NCBI GenBank assembly: GCA_946545285.1
Contig: CAMNNA010000003.1
Coordinates: forward strand, 1-33,946
Length of the DNA stretch: 33,946 nt
From: an uncultured cyanobacterium
GTDB lineage: Bacteria > Cyanobacteriota > Vampirovibrionia > Gastranaerophilales > Gastranaerophilaceae
Reading direction: 5' to 3'
Of this stretch, positions 8,856-18,170 are shown piece after piece (position 1 is the stretch's first letter; the number at the start of each line of letters is the position of its first letter). The notes under the pieces were generated by a model, which worked only from the letters and a program-made list of their open reading frames with translations, did not search any database and was not told where the DNA came from. The position numbers and the translations under genes are program-made.

Positions 8856-10400
8856 ATGAGCAATATTATTATTAAAAAGGGCGCAAAAATTTTAAACTTT
8901 TTGCTTGTATTTGTGTGTATAAGCAATGTTTGTTATTCACAAGAATGGAAAAACGATTTAAGAACAAAATTTTTGAATAACGACACGGTTATAATGGAGA
9001 TAAATATTCGGTCGTTTAATTCAAAGGATATAGATGGTGATGGGTTTATTCAAACTGAGAAAGGTGAAATTCGGGGGAATTTTTTAAACGCGATTAACCG
9101 ATTGGATGAATTAAAAAGTTTGGGGGTAAATACAATTCATATATTACCTATTACGCCTGTAGGTAAATTGAAGGCATTAGGAACAGCAGGAAGTTTGTAT
9201 TCTGCCTCTTCATTTTCATCTGTAAATCCGGAGCTTGCGGATTTATCAAGTAAATTAGATGTAAATTCTCAGGCAAAAGAATTTATTAAAGCAGCACACG
9301 AAAAAAATATAAGAGTAATTATAGATGTTCCTGCGTGCGCATCTTATGATTTATATATAAGCCGTCCCGAGTTATTTGTAAAAGGAAAGTTGGATGAGCC
9401 GGTATTGCCGTCTGATTGGACGGATGTTCGTTTGTTGAATTCGGGAGATGAAAATTTTATAAACCCTGATGTTTATAATTTATATAAAGATTTTGTGGAT
9501 TTGGTTATAGAGTTAGGGTCAGACGGAATAAGAGCGGATGTCGCTCACTCAAAAAGTGCAAATTTTTGGAAGGAACTTATAGATTATTCCAGACAAAAAG
9601 ATCCGGAGTTTTTATGGATTGCGGAATCATCTGATTCTTGGAGTGAATCAATAAGTCCGTATGCTGTGTTTACGCCCTATGATAAACTTTTAGAATCCGG
9701 ATTTGACGGGTATTACGGCTCATTTTTTAATATAAAAGATTGGAAAAATTCGCATGATTTATATAATCAAATATCAAATACTTTAAAAACTTTAAAAGAA
9801 TTTGAAACTAAAAAAAGCGTGATAGGGAGTTTTACAAATCATGACCAAGTTAGTCCTATACTGATAAACGGCCCTGAACTTAGTGATATGATTATATGGC
9901 TTAATGCTACGTTACCGCTAAATTCTTACTTTGTAGACGGATTTCAAACGGGTGATGATTATGTTTATCTAAACGGGAATAAAAAATCAAAAACTTCGAA
10001 TACTGATGATTACACATATTTTACTCATCATGGACAAATTGATATATTCAATTATTCAAGAAAACCGGGCGGAAAAAATATGTTTTTAAAAAATGATTTT
10101 ATCTTAGGGAATAATGTTAAATCAAGTATTTTAGAAGTACTAAATAATGGTAAATTTACTCCGATAAAAATAAATAATGATAAAATTTTTGCATACAGTT
10201 ATTCTTATAATAAAAAAACGGTTTTAACCGTTGGAAATCTTGATTTTAAAAATGAGCAAAAAGCCTCTTTTCATATTCCAAGAAATGCAAAAAATTTGAA
10301 TATGATTCCTATAAAAATAACAAATATGCCGGAGGTTAAAAAAGGTAAGTTTAATTCTGTTTTAAACCCCGGCGAAATTATTGTGTTGATATTTAAATAA
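8856..10400 (+). CDS. Secreted GH13 (alpha-amylase superfamily)-like protein
   Basis: N-terminal signal peptide; GIRADVAHSKSANFW (region II), LWIAES (region III), SFTNHDQ (region IV). Confidence 0.85.
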   Translation: MSNIIIKKGAKILNFLLVFVCISNVCYSQEWKNDLRTKFLNNDTVIMEINIRSFNSKDIDGDGFIQTEKGEIRGNFLNAINRLDELKSLGVNTIHILPITPVGKLKALGTAGSLYSASSFSSVNPELADLSSKLDVNSQAKEFIKAAHEKNIRVIIDVPACASYDLYISRPELFVKGKLDEPVLPSDWTDVRLLNSGDENFINPDVYNLYKDFVDLVIELGSDGIRADVAHSKSANFWKELIDYSRQKDPEFLWIAESSDSWSESISPYAVFTPYDKLLESGFDGYYGSFFNIKDWKNSHDLYNQISNTLKTLKEFETKKSVIGSFTNHDQVSPILINGPELSDMIIWLNATLPLNSYFVDGFQTGDDYVYLNGNKKSKTSNTDDYTYFTHHGQIDIFNYSRKPGGKNMFLKNDFILGNNVKSSILEVLNNGKFTPIKINNDKIFAYSYSYNKKTVLTVGNLDFKNEQKASFHIPRNAKNLNMIPIKITNMPEVKKGKFNSVLNPGEIIVLIFK

Positions 10401-10405
10401 AAATA

Positions 10406-12019
10406 TTAAAAATTATTTCTCATTATATTTAAGTCTGTTTTGGCATCTGTAGTCAGCTTAATGCCGTAAGTTTTGGTAAATAAATCCAATGTTGAAGGAT
10501 TTATTATTTGAGGCGGACAGTTGTTCATATATAAATTTTTTATGTTTAATTGATTTTTTAGGTTTATCAAATTAGAAAATCCCATAACAGAACAATTTGT
10601 ACAAATATAGGTGATTTTGTCGCTAAATTCTTTTAGTTTAGTTAAAATATTAAAAATGAGATTAACCGCAAGCGGGTCGTAATTTCCGATATAGATATTT
10701 AGTGAATTTTTCTTTTCACATTTATAAGAAAGAGTTAATACAGCTTCATCTTTATTCAAATTTGAATAAAAATCGTTAAAGTATTCTTTTCGAATTTCGG
10801 AATAATTATCTGTTCCGATAATGTATAATTTTTTGAATTCACCGGTTTTTAATTTTTCTATACAATTTTGAATTTTTGTTTCAAAATCATCCAAATTATA
10901 ACCTAATCTTAGTGACGGTTTGTTTTTTCCTGTTTTGAAACCTTTCGAATCTATAGCTGTTTTTATGAGTTCGGAATAGTCGTTGTTGTCAACTTTTGTA
11001 AGTCCTTGCGGGATAACATTATTGTTTGAGAATAATCTCCCTCGGTATAGATAATCAGTATTGTAACCGGCGTTTCCGGTTAAAAGTATTGCTCCCGGGA
11101 AGGTTGCAAAATCCAGTATCGCGTTTGAATTTCCTTTCCCGTAATGACCTTTTAAGTTGTCGTATTTTTGAAATTTTTCAAAAGCGTGCGCAATCAGTAA
11201 ATTTCCGTGTGTATAAATATCAATAGGAAGATCTTTTGATTGTTCCAAAATATTTAATAAGTCAAAAAAATTGTTTCCTGAAACTAAAATAGCTTTTCCT
11301 TTTCTTGTTGAAAGTGATACTTCAGTTTCTGATAATTTCCCGAATTGTTTTAGTGCGTGTTCACTTATTTTTATTGATAATTTATTATTTAAGCAAGACA
11401 GATTATTTAAATGTTTTTTTATATTTTCCGGTTTGTAATTCCGTTGATTATAAATATTTATTGCTTTTAAGACATTTATATAAATTTCAGAATCTATTCC
11501 GTCAAAATCATTTAGTTTAGATAGATTTGAGCATACACTTTTTATAACAAGAATTAGAATGTCGGTTAGACATCTTTGTTCCTGCGTTAATTTTTTATAG
11601 TTTGTAAAAAATAATTTTTCACCTTGAGATATTGTATTATTTATGGTCGTGTTTTCATTAAAGTCAATATTAAACTTTAAATTTAATGCTTTTTCGTTAT
11701 TTGTTTGGCATAAATTCAGATAAGTTTGTTTGACGTTTTTAAGCAGATAAAACTGTTTTGTTATAAGCGAAAACAGTTGATTTTCACTAAATTCGTTTAT
11801 AGGAATCAAACTTGCAATGTCATTAATTATTTCAAGATTAATACTTTTGTTGTCTGCGCCCATTTTATTAAGTTTTAAAATATAGTAAGAAGATTGCTTA
11901 ATAAAATAAAACAGAACTTCTTGAAGTGCAGCAATACTTGGCGCTAAAGAACAAGCTCCTCGCGAAGTGCATTCATTTGCATCTGTTGAAATGTTGTTTT
12001 GAAAATTATAATTATTCAT
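10406..12019 (-). CDS. Hybrid cluster protein (Hcp)-like protein lacking cluster ligands
   Basis: Hcp-like stretches ILVSGNNFFDLLNILEQS..DIYTHGNLLIAHAF..KGHYGKGNSNAILDFATFPGAILLTGNAGY; N-terminal ECTSRGACSLAPSIAALQEVLFY. Confidence 0.85.
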   Translation of the reverse strand: MNNYNFQNNISTDANECTSRGACSLAPSIAALQEVLFYFIKQSSYYILKLNKMGADNKSINLEIINDIASLIPINEFSENQLFSLITKQFYLLKNVKQTYLNLCQTNNEKALNLKFNIDFNENTTINNTISQGEKLFFTNYKKLTQEQRCLTDILILVIKSVCSNLSKLNDFDGIDSEIYINVLKAINIYNQRNYKPENIKKHLNNLSCLNNKLSIKISEHALKQFGKLSETEVSLSTRKGKAILVSGNNFFDLLNILEQSKDLPIDIYTHGNLLIAHAFEKFQKYDNLKGHYGKGNSNAILDFATFPGAILLTGNAGYNTDYLYRGRLFSNNNVIPQGLTKVDNNDYSELIKTAIDSKGFKTGKNKPSLRLGYNLDDFETKIQNCIEKLKTGEFKKLYIIGTDNYSEIRKEYFNDFYSNLNKDEAVLTLSYKCEKKNSLNIYIGNYDPLAVNLIFNILTKLKEFSDKITYICTNCSVMGFSNLINLKNQLNIKNLYMNNCPPQIINPSTLDLFTKTYGIKLTTDAKTDLNIMRNNF

Positions 12020-12263
12020 TTTTATTATCTTTCGCTAAGTGATTTTGTAAGTACTCAATAATTTCGTCTGATTCGTAAAGTCCTTTGTTGTTTTTTAAAT
12101 CATATAAAAACGGAACTTGATCTTTACCTCCGAGATGAAGAAGTTTCAATGCGTTTTCGTTATCGTTGGTGTTGAGTTTTTTATAATCAATTTTATTTTC
12201 GTCCATAAAATTCATAACTTTTTTACAATACGGACATGTTTCCATCATAAATAAGTCAAACAT
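12012..12263 (-). CDS. Glutaredoxin-like protein
   Basis: ETCPYCKKVMNFMDENKIDYKKLN...GGKDQVPFLYD; CPYC active site; overlaps the next gene by 8 nt. Confidence 0.88.
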   Translation of the reverse strand: MFDLFMMETCPYCKKVMNFMDENKIDYKKLNTNDNENALKLLHLGGKDQVPFLYDLKNNKGLYESDEIIEYLQNHLAKDNKNE

Positions 12264-12516
12264 AATTTTCTCCCCTTTGTTTAAATAGTATAAATCAGGA
12301 TAAAAATTTTTTATGCCCTGAAAGTGTAATTTATAAATGTGAATAAAGAATCAGTAAGCAGATACTTGTACAAGTCATGGAATATATTTTAATGTGCAAA
12401 ATTTCGTTAGCAGTAAATATCTAATAGCTGAAATATTTATCCGGTATAATTGTCTTAATGTAAAAATTGTTTTTGTATTGTAGCAAAAAATCTTTTTTTT
12501 GTATTTTAGTCTTAGC

Positions 12517-13131
12517 ATGAGAATTTCTGCGTTAAATATTTTAAAAATATCTGTTTTTTCTGTTGCTTTAAGTGCAATTGCGCCTAAAACTCAAGCTTTG
12601 CCGCATCAAAAACAAGATTCTTTTGAAATGGTTTTTAACAAGCCTCTGCCTGCTGAGGGTTCTAACGATCAAAACTTTTTAAAATTTGCTCCTAATCCTG
12701 ATGTTTTAGTCCAAAATAAAAAGAAAAAAGCAATATTTGTAGTGGATTTATCAAAAAATCATCTCTATCAATATGATAAATCCGGTAAAGCAATTTGGGT
12801 TTACCCTATTGCAAGCGGTAAAAAATCTACTCCAACTCATACCGGTGTCAGGGTAGTTTCTCATGTTGAATCTTACCCATATCGTGGTGCTCCTAAAACC
12901 TCTAAAAGAAGAAAAACTCCGCGTGCGTTCGGTCCTAAAATTATTATTTTAGATAAATTAGACACAAAAACCGGTGAAAAATTCCCGACAGGTGAATTTA
13001 TTCACGGAAATAATAATCCTTCTTCTATCGGGAAATACGCATCTCACGGTTGCATGAGGATGGATAACGAAGTTATTAAGCAATTGGCTAAAGTTGTTGA
13101 ACGTGATGATATCGTTTTGATAAAAAAATAA
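12517..13131 (+). CDS. L,D-transpeptidase (YkuD family), exported
   Basis: FVVDLSKNHLYQYDKSG...GEFIHGNNNPSSIGKYASHGCMRMDN; N-terminal hydrophobic signal. Confidence 0.93.
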   Translation: MRISALNILKISVFSVALSAIAPKTQALPHQKQDSFEMVFNKPLPAEGSNDQNFLKFAPNPDVLVQNKKKKAIFVVDLSKNHLYQYDKSGKAIWVYPIASGKKSTPTHTGVRVVSHVESYPYRGAPKTSKRRKTPRAFGPKIIILDKLDTKTGEKFPTGEFIHGNNNPSSIGKYASHGCMRMDNEVIKQLAKVVERDDIVLIKK

Positions 13132-13382
13132 AAGGGCACTGAAATATCAGCACCCCACAAAAGTTGATTATGATGGATGATTCGATTTTAATTTTCCCCT
13201 TGGTTTTCTTTATTTTCCCTGAACTTTTTCTTATTTCCCCGTAAGTTCTTTTCTTATCCCTTACATATATATAAACGTTTTTTGATTTTAAAAATTGCCC
13301 TTTTTTATCTAAAAAGTATATATTTGTAATATATCTTTACAAAATCAAAATATTTATTAAAAAATTGGAAAAATTACTCAAA

Positions 13383-14621
13383 TTAATTTATATAATTCAA
13401 AATTTCCGCTCTGTTAACAGTTGTTTGTTCACCGGTTTTTAAGTTCTTAACAGAAATTTTGTTTTGCGATATTTCATCTTCTCCTAAAATCAGAGCATAT
13501 TTTGCAACTTTAGAGGCTTTTTCAAGTTGTTTGGTAAATTTTTTATTTGCCAAATCAAGTTCTACATTTAGCCCTTTATTGCGTAATTCTTGCGCAAGTA
13601 AAAATGCTTCTGCTGTTGAATTTGAAACGATATAGCCATCAAGCAGTTCGTTTTTAATTTCAGGAATTAAAGAAATTAATCTTTCCATTCCCATTGCAAA
13701 GCCAACTGCCGGTGTGTGTTCTCCTCCTAATTGCTCAACAAGTCCGTCGTAGCGGCCGCCTCCGCATACTGCATTTTGAGACCCTAAATTGTTTGATTTG
13801 ATTTCGAATACTGTTCTTGTATAATAGTCTAAACCTCTTACTAATAGCTTGTTTTCGCTATATTTTATTTTTAAATTATCAAGATATTTTTTTAATTCAT
13901 CATAGTGATTTTTGCATTCTTCACACAAAAAATCAGAATGAATTACAGTCTGAATTTCAGGTTTAGCGTAAATTTTTTGGCATTCTTCTACTTTGCAATC
14001 TAATAATCTCAACGGATTTTTGTCAAATCTTGTTTGGCAATCTTCGCATAAGTCGTTTAAATACGGTCTAATGACATTTTTTAATTTTTCTTTGAATTCT
14101 GCTCTGCATTTAGGGCAGCCCAAAGAATTTATTTCGACTTCTAAATCGTTAAGTCCTACAGATTTCAGAAAATCAACGGCAGTTAATATTACTTCCGCGT
14201 CCGCGCTTGGTTGTGAAATTCCAAACATTTCAACTCCGACCTGATGGAATTGTCTTTGACGTCCTGCCTGCGGACGTTCGTAGCGAAACATCGGACCTTT
14301 ATACCAAAGTTTAACCGGTGAAGATAGTCTTGACATACCGTTTTCTATGTAAGAACGTACCACTCCTGCGGTATTTTCCGGTCTTAATGTGATAGATCTG
14401 TCGCTTTTTTCAAAAGTGTACATTTCTTTGTTTACAATATCAGTGGTATCGCCAACTCCGCGCGAAAACAGTTCTGTTACTTCGATTATCGGTGTTCTGA
14501 TTTCGTTAAAACCGTATGAATTAAATACTTTTCTTGCACAATCCTCCACAAAATGCCACATTGTGACATCTTGCGGTAATATATCTTTTGTTCCTTTTAA
14601 TACTTTGATAATTTTTCCCAT
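13383..14621 (-). CDS. hisS: Histidyl-tRNA synthetase
   Basis: LKGTKDILPQD, RFRYERPQAGRQRQFHQVGVE-like motif 2, GGGRYDGLVEQLGG. Confidence 0.97.
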   Translation of the reverse strand: MGKIIKVLKGTKDILPQDVTMWHFVEDCARKVFNSYGFNEIRTPIIEVTELFSRGVGDTTDIVNKEMYTFEKSDRSITLRPENTAGVVRSYIENGMSRLSSPVKLWYKGPMFRYERPQAGRQRQFHQVGVEMFGISQPSADAEVILTAVDFLKSVGLNDLEVEINSLGCPKCRAEFKEKLKNVIRPYLNDLCEDCQTRFDKNPLRLLDCKVEECQKIYAKPEIQTVIHSDFLCEECKNHYDELKKYLDNLKIKYSENKLLVRGLDYYTRTVFEIKSNNLGSQNAVCGGGRYDGLVEQLGGEHTPAVGFAMGMERLISLIPEIKNELLDGYIVSNSTAEAFLLAQELRNKGLNVELDLANKKFTKQLEKASKVAKYALILGEDEISQNKISVKNLKTGEQTTVNRAEILNYIN

Positions 14622-14672
14622 AAAAAGATTATAGGATTTCAAAGGTTGTTGTCAAACTAAATAAGTTAAAAA

Positions 14673-14861
14673 CTATTTAACATCACCTTTTATAACAATA
14701 AGATTATTCATTATTTTCATAGCGCAAGTCGGCAGCACTACGTGTTCCAAACCATCTGCGATACTGATAATTTTTCCTGCGCCTAGAACGACTTCTTCCC
14801 CTTTATAAATAAATTTGTAGTCTGTATCTCTGTCTGAACGAATTGTAATTTGTGCTGTCAT
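14673..14861 (-). CDS. Hypothetical small protein (~62 aa)
   Basis: MTAQITIRSDRDTDYKFIYKGEEVVLGAG...; RBS-like aaggataaaga. Confidence 0.55.
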   Translation of the reverse strand: MTAQITIRSDRDTDYKFIYKGEEVVLGAGKIISIADGLEHVVLPTCAMKIMNNLIVIKGDVK

Positions 14862-14957
14862 TTTCTTTATCCTTAAATTTCTTCTACGACAAAGTATAAT
14901 ACAATATTTAATTTGAAAATGCAAGCCTTAAGTGCAAAATTATGGTATAATTTTATT

Positions 14958-16610
14958 GTGAATGATAAATTAAAAGAAACATTGAAACTTTTGCCTTCAT
15001 TGCCGGGGTGTTACATATATTACAACTCCGATAATGAAATTATTTATGTTGGGAAAGCAAAAATTTTAAAACGCCGTGTAAAATCTTATTTTAACCGTAA
15101 ACATCATGATAGTGTTAAGGTTAATGTTTTAGTTTCTCAAATCGACCATATGGAATATATTATAACCAATACTGAGGTCGAGGCGCTTATTTTAGAAAGC
15201 CATTTAATAAAAAAACATAAACCGAAATATAATATTTTATTAAAAGATGATAAAAAATACCCGTATTTTCTTGTTACTGATGAGGATTTTCCAAGAATTT
15301 TGATTGTTCGTAAAAGGAATAAAGACAAATTAAAAGGGCGATATTACGGTCCGTATACAAATATCGGTGCTATGCATTCGACTTTGGATTTTTTAAAAAA
15401 AATTTTTCCGCTTCGTCAGTGCAAAACTCCAAGATTTAAATCAAGACCTTGCCTTTATTATGATATAGGCAAATGTCTTGCGCCTTGTCAAAATTTGGTA
15501 ACAAGTGATGAATATAAAGCTCTTGTTCATCAAGCAGAATTGTTTTTATCAGGTAAACAATCCGAATTGATGAATCAATTAATGGCTCAAATGCAAAAAT
15601 ATTCTGATTCCCAGCAATATGAAAAAGCCGCAAGACTCCGTGACAGCTATAAAGATTTAAAAACTACTTTAGAAAAACAAAAAGTTGTTTATGAAAATAC
15701 GAAGCTTAACGAAGATGTTTTGTCGGTTATGCACGAAGACGGTATATTGGTAGTTGTGGTATTGATGATTAGAGAAGGAAGGTTGATTGATAAAAAAGAT
15801 TTTACATTTGAAGTTGAAGCCCAAGACAGAGTTGAATATTTCGAAACCTTCTTTAAGGAATATTACAATACTTTGTCTTTAGAATATCCTGATAAAATCG
15901 TTTCTAATGAACTTGAAAAAATCGGGGAAAAATCATTATATGAAAAATGGCTTGAAATTGTTTCTCATAAAAAAATAAAAATAAGTTACGGAAAATCGGC
16001 TCAAGGGAAAGAACTTCAAACTCTTGCAGATAAAAATGCGTCTATATTATTGAATAATGCAAAATTGTCTAAAATGTCAAAAATAAACGAAGATTTTAAT
16101 CAAATCGGCTCATATTTAAAAGAAAAATTAAAATTAGATAATTTCCCTTATCGAATGGAATGTTATGATATCTCTCATATTCAAGGGACAAATACAGTTG
16201 CTTCAATGGTAACTTTTATAAATGGTCTTAGTAAAAAATCAGAATATAAAAAATTTAAAATCAAAACAACAGAAGGCAAGCCTGATGATTTTATGTCGAT
16301 GAAAGAAGTTTTATCCCGCAGGCTTTTGCATTTGGGACAAAAAGGTTGGGATAAACCCGATCTGATTATTATAGACGGCGGAAAAGGTCAATTATCAAGC
16401 GTTATGAAAGTTGTTAAAGAAATGGGGATAACAGGAATTGATTTTGTTTCTTTAGCTAAAAGAGAAGAAGAAGTATTTTTACCCGGACAATCAAAATCTG
16501 TTATGCTCCCAAAAGAATCAGGCGCATTATTTTTGTTTCAAAGAATTCGGGATGAAGCTCATAGATTTGCGATTACATATCACAGAAATTTGAGATCGAA
16601 AAATATGTAA
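14958..16610 (+). CDS. uvrC: Excinuclease ABC subunit C (lacks C-terminal HhH region)
   Basis: GIY-YIG: LPGCYIYYNSDNEIIYVGKAKILKRRVKSYF; UVR motif; CYDISHIQG, IIDGGKGQ, RDEAHRFAITYHRNLRSKNM-stop. Confidence 0.95.
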   Translation: MNDKLKETLKLLPSLPGCYIYYNSDNEIIYVGKAKILKRRVKSYFNRKHHDSVKVNVLVSQIDHMEYIITNTEVEALILESHLIKKHKPKYNILLKDDKKYPYFLVTDEDFPRILIVRKRNKDKLKGRYYGPYTNIGAMHSTLDFLKKIFPLRQCKTPRFKSRPCLYYDIGKCLAPCQNLVTSDEYKALVHQAELFLSGKQSELMNQLMAQMQKYSDSQQYEKAARLRDSYKDLKTTLEKQKVVYENTKLNEDVLSVMHEDGILVVVVLMIREGRLIDKKDFTFEVEAQDRVEYFETFFKEYYNTLSLEYPDKIVSNELEKIGEKSLYEKWLEIVSHKKIKISYGKSAQGKELQTLADKNASILLNNAKLSKMSKINEDFNQIGSYLKEKLKLDNFPYRMECYDISHIQGTNTVASMVTFINGLSKKSEYKKFKIKTTEGKPDDFMSMKEVLSRRLLHLGQKGWDKPDLIIIDGGKGQLSSVMKVVKEMGITGIDFVSLAKREEEVFLPGQSKSVMLPKESGALFLFQRIRDEAHRFAITYHRNLRSKNM

Positions 16611-16612
16611 TT

Positions 16613-17539
16613 TTATCCTTGACAATAAAGGATACTGGATAAATATCTTTCCCCGCAGTCAGGCAGAATTGATACAATCAATTTGCCTTTGTTTTCTTCT
16701 CTTTTTGATAATTCAATTGATGCAAATACTGATGCTCCGCCGGAAAATCCTGATAGGATTCCTTCTTTTGTTGTCAAATTTCGTGCTGTATTTATAGCAT
16801 CTTCATCTTTTACAGGAATAATTTCATCAACATATTCAGCTTTAAAGTTTGAGGGAACAAAATTTGCTCCTATTCCTTGAATTTTGTGTGGTCCTGCTTG
16901 TGTTTTTCCTGATAATATTTGTGATGAATATGGTTCAACGGCCACGATTTTTATATCAGGATTAAGTTCTTTTAATTTTTTCCCTAATCCTGATATGGTT
17001 CCTCCTGTTCCTACTCCGGCAACGATAATATCAACTTTACCGTCTGTATCGTTCCAAATTTCTTGTGCAGTGTTAAGATAGTGGGTTTTAGGATTTGACG
17101 GGTTGTCAAATTGGGAAGGGATAAATGAATTCGGATATTTTTCTGATAATTCAATTGCTTTATTTACTGCACCTTTCATCCCTTCAGAGCCGGGTGTTAA
17201 AATAACTTCCGCGCCGTACGCTTTCATTATATTTCGTCTTTCAACTGACATTGTTTCCGGCATGGTAATTATAATTTTGTATCCTTTGACTGCGCATACC
17301 ATGCAAAGTCCGATTCCTGTATTTCCGCTTGTAGGTTCAATTATAACAGTATCTTTTTTGATTTTGCCTTCTTTTTCAGCATCAATAATCATTTGTAGTG
17401 CGGCACGGTCTTTTATCGAATTTGCCGGATTGAAATATTCAAGTTTAAGGCAAATATTTGCATTTCCGGTATTTAATTTATTTAATTTTACAAGAGGGGT
17501 TTTTCCGACTAACTCAGTTAAATCGCTTGCAATTTTCAT
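16613..17539 (-). CDS. cysK: Cysteine synthase (O-acetylserine sulfhydrylase)
   Basis: VGKTPLVKLNKL, NPANSIKDRAAL, EPTSGNTGIGL, GVGTGGTISG. Confidence 0.96.
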   Translation of the reverse strand: MKIASDLTELVGKTPLVKLNKLNTGNANICLKLEYFNPANSIKDRAALQMIIDAEKEGKIKKDTVIIEPTSGNTGIGLCMVCAVKGYKIIITMPETMSVERRNIMKAYGAEVILTPGSEGMKGAVNKAIELSEKYPNSFIPSQFDNPSNPKTHYLNTAQEIWNDTDGKVDIIVAGVGTGGTISGLGKKLKELNPDIKIVAVEPYSSQILSGKTQAGPHKIQGIGANFVPSNFKAEYVDEIIPVKDEDAINTARNLTTKEGILSGFSGGASVFASIELSKREENKGKLIVSILPDCGERYLSSILYCQG

Positions 17540-17579
17540 ATAATACAACTCCATTCTTTTTTTATGTTAGTATAAGACC

Positions 17580-18170
17580 ATGAAGTTGTGCGTTTTTCAA
17601 GGGACTTTTGATCCTATTCATAATGCTCATATTAGAATTGCTAAGTTTGCGCAGGATTATTTTAAATTTGATAAATTTTTATTTATTCCTGCAAAAGATC
17701 CTCCTCATAAAAATTTGGATTCTGAGATGTCGATTCACAGATTTAATATGGTAAAGCTTGCGCTGTCTGAATCTCCTGAATTTGAAGTTTCTGATATTGA
17801 ATTTAAAAAAGAGGGGAAATCTTATACATATTTGACTATTTTGGACCTTTATAAAAATTATAAAATTGACGGTAAGATTAACTTTTTAATCGGAACAGAT
17901 GCTTTTTGCAAAATTCAAAGCTGGTATGAATCAGATAAATTGAAAGAACTTGTTAAATTTTTGGTATTTGATCGGGGATATAAGTTTGATAATCTTGAAA
18001 TTCAAAAACTGGTTGATTGCGGCTATGATTTTGAATTTGTAAATCTTGAATTTTTTGATGTATCATCTTCTGATATAAGGGAAAAATTAAAATCAAATAT
18101 TGATGTCAGCGATTTAATAAATGATAAGGTCGGAGAATATATAAAAACATATGGATTATACAAAAATTAG
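17580..18170 (+). CDS. nadD: Nicotinate-nucleotide adenylyltransferase
   Basis: FQGTFDPIHNAHIRIA, SSSDIREKLK. Confidence 0.95.
   Translation: MKLCVFQGTFDPIHNAHIRIAKFAQDYFKFDKFLFIPAKDPPHKNLDSEMSIHRFNMVKLALSESPEFEVSDIEFKKEGKSYTYLTILDLYKNYKIDGKINFLIGTDAFCKIQSWYESDKLKELVKFLVFDRGYKFDNLEIQKLVDCGYDFEFVNLEFFDVSSSDIREKLKSNIDVSDLINDKVGEYIKTYGLYKN

Noticed and set aside
16590-16640. uvrC C-terminal loss as a simple frameshift
   Set aside because: cysK ends on the opposite strand 2 bp after the uvrC stop, leaving no HhH-coding remnant in any frame.
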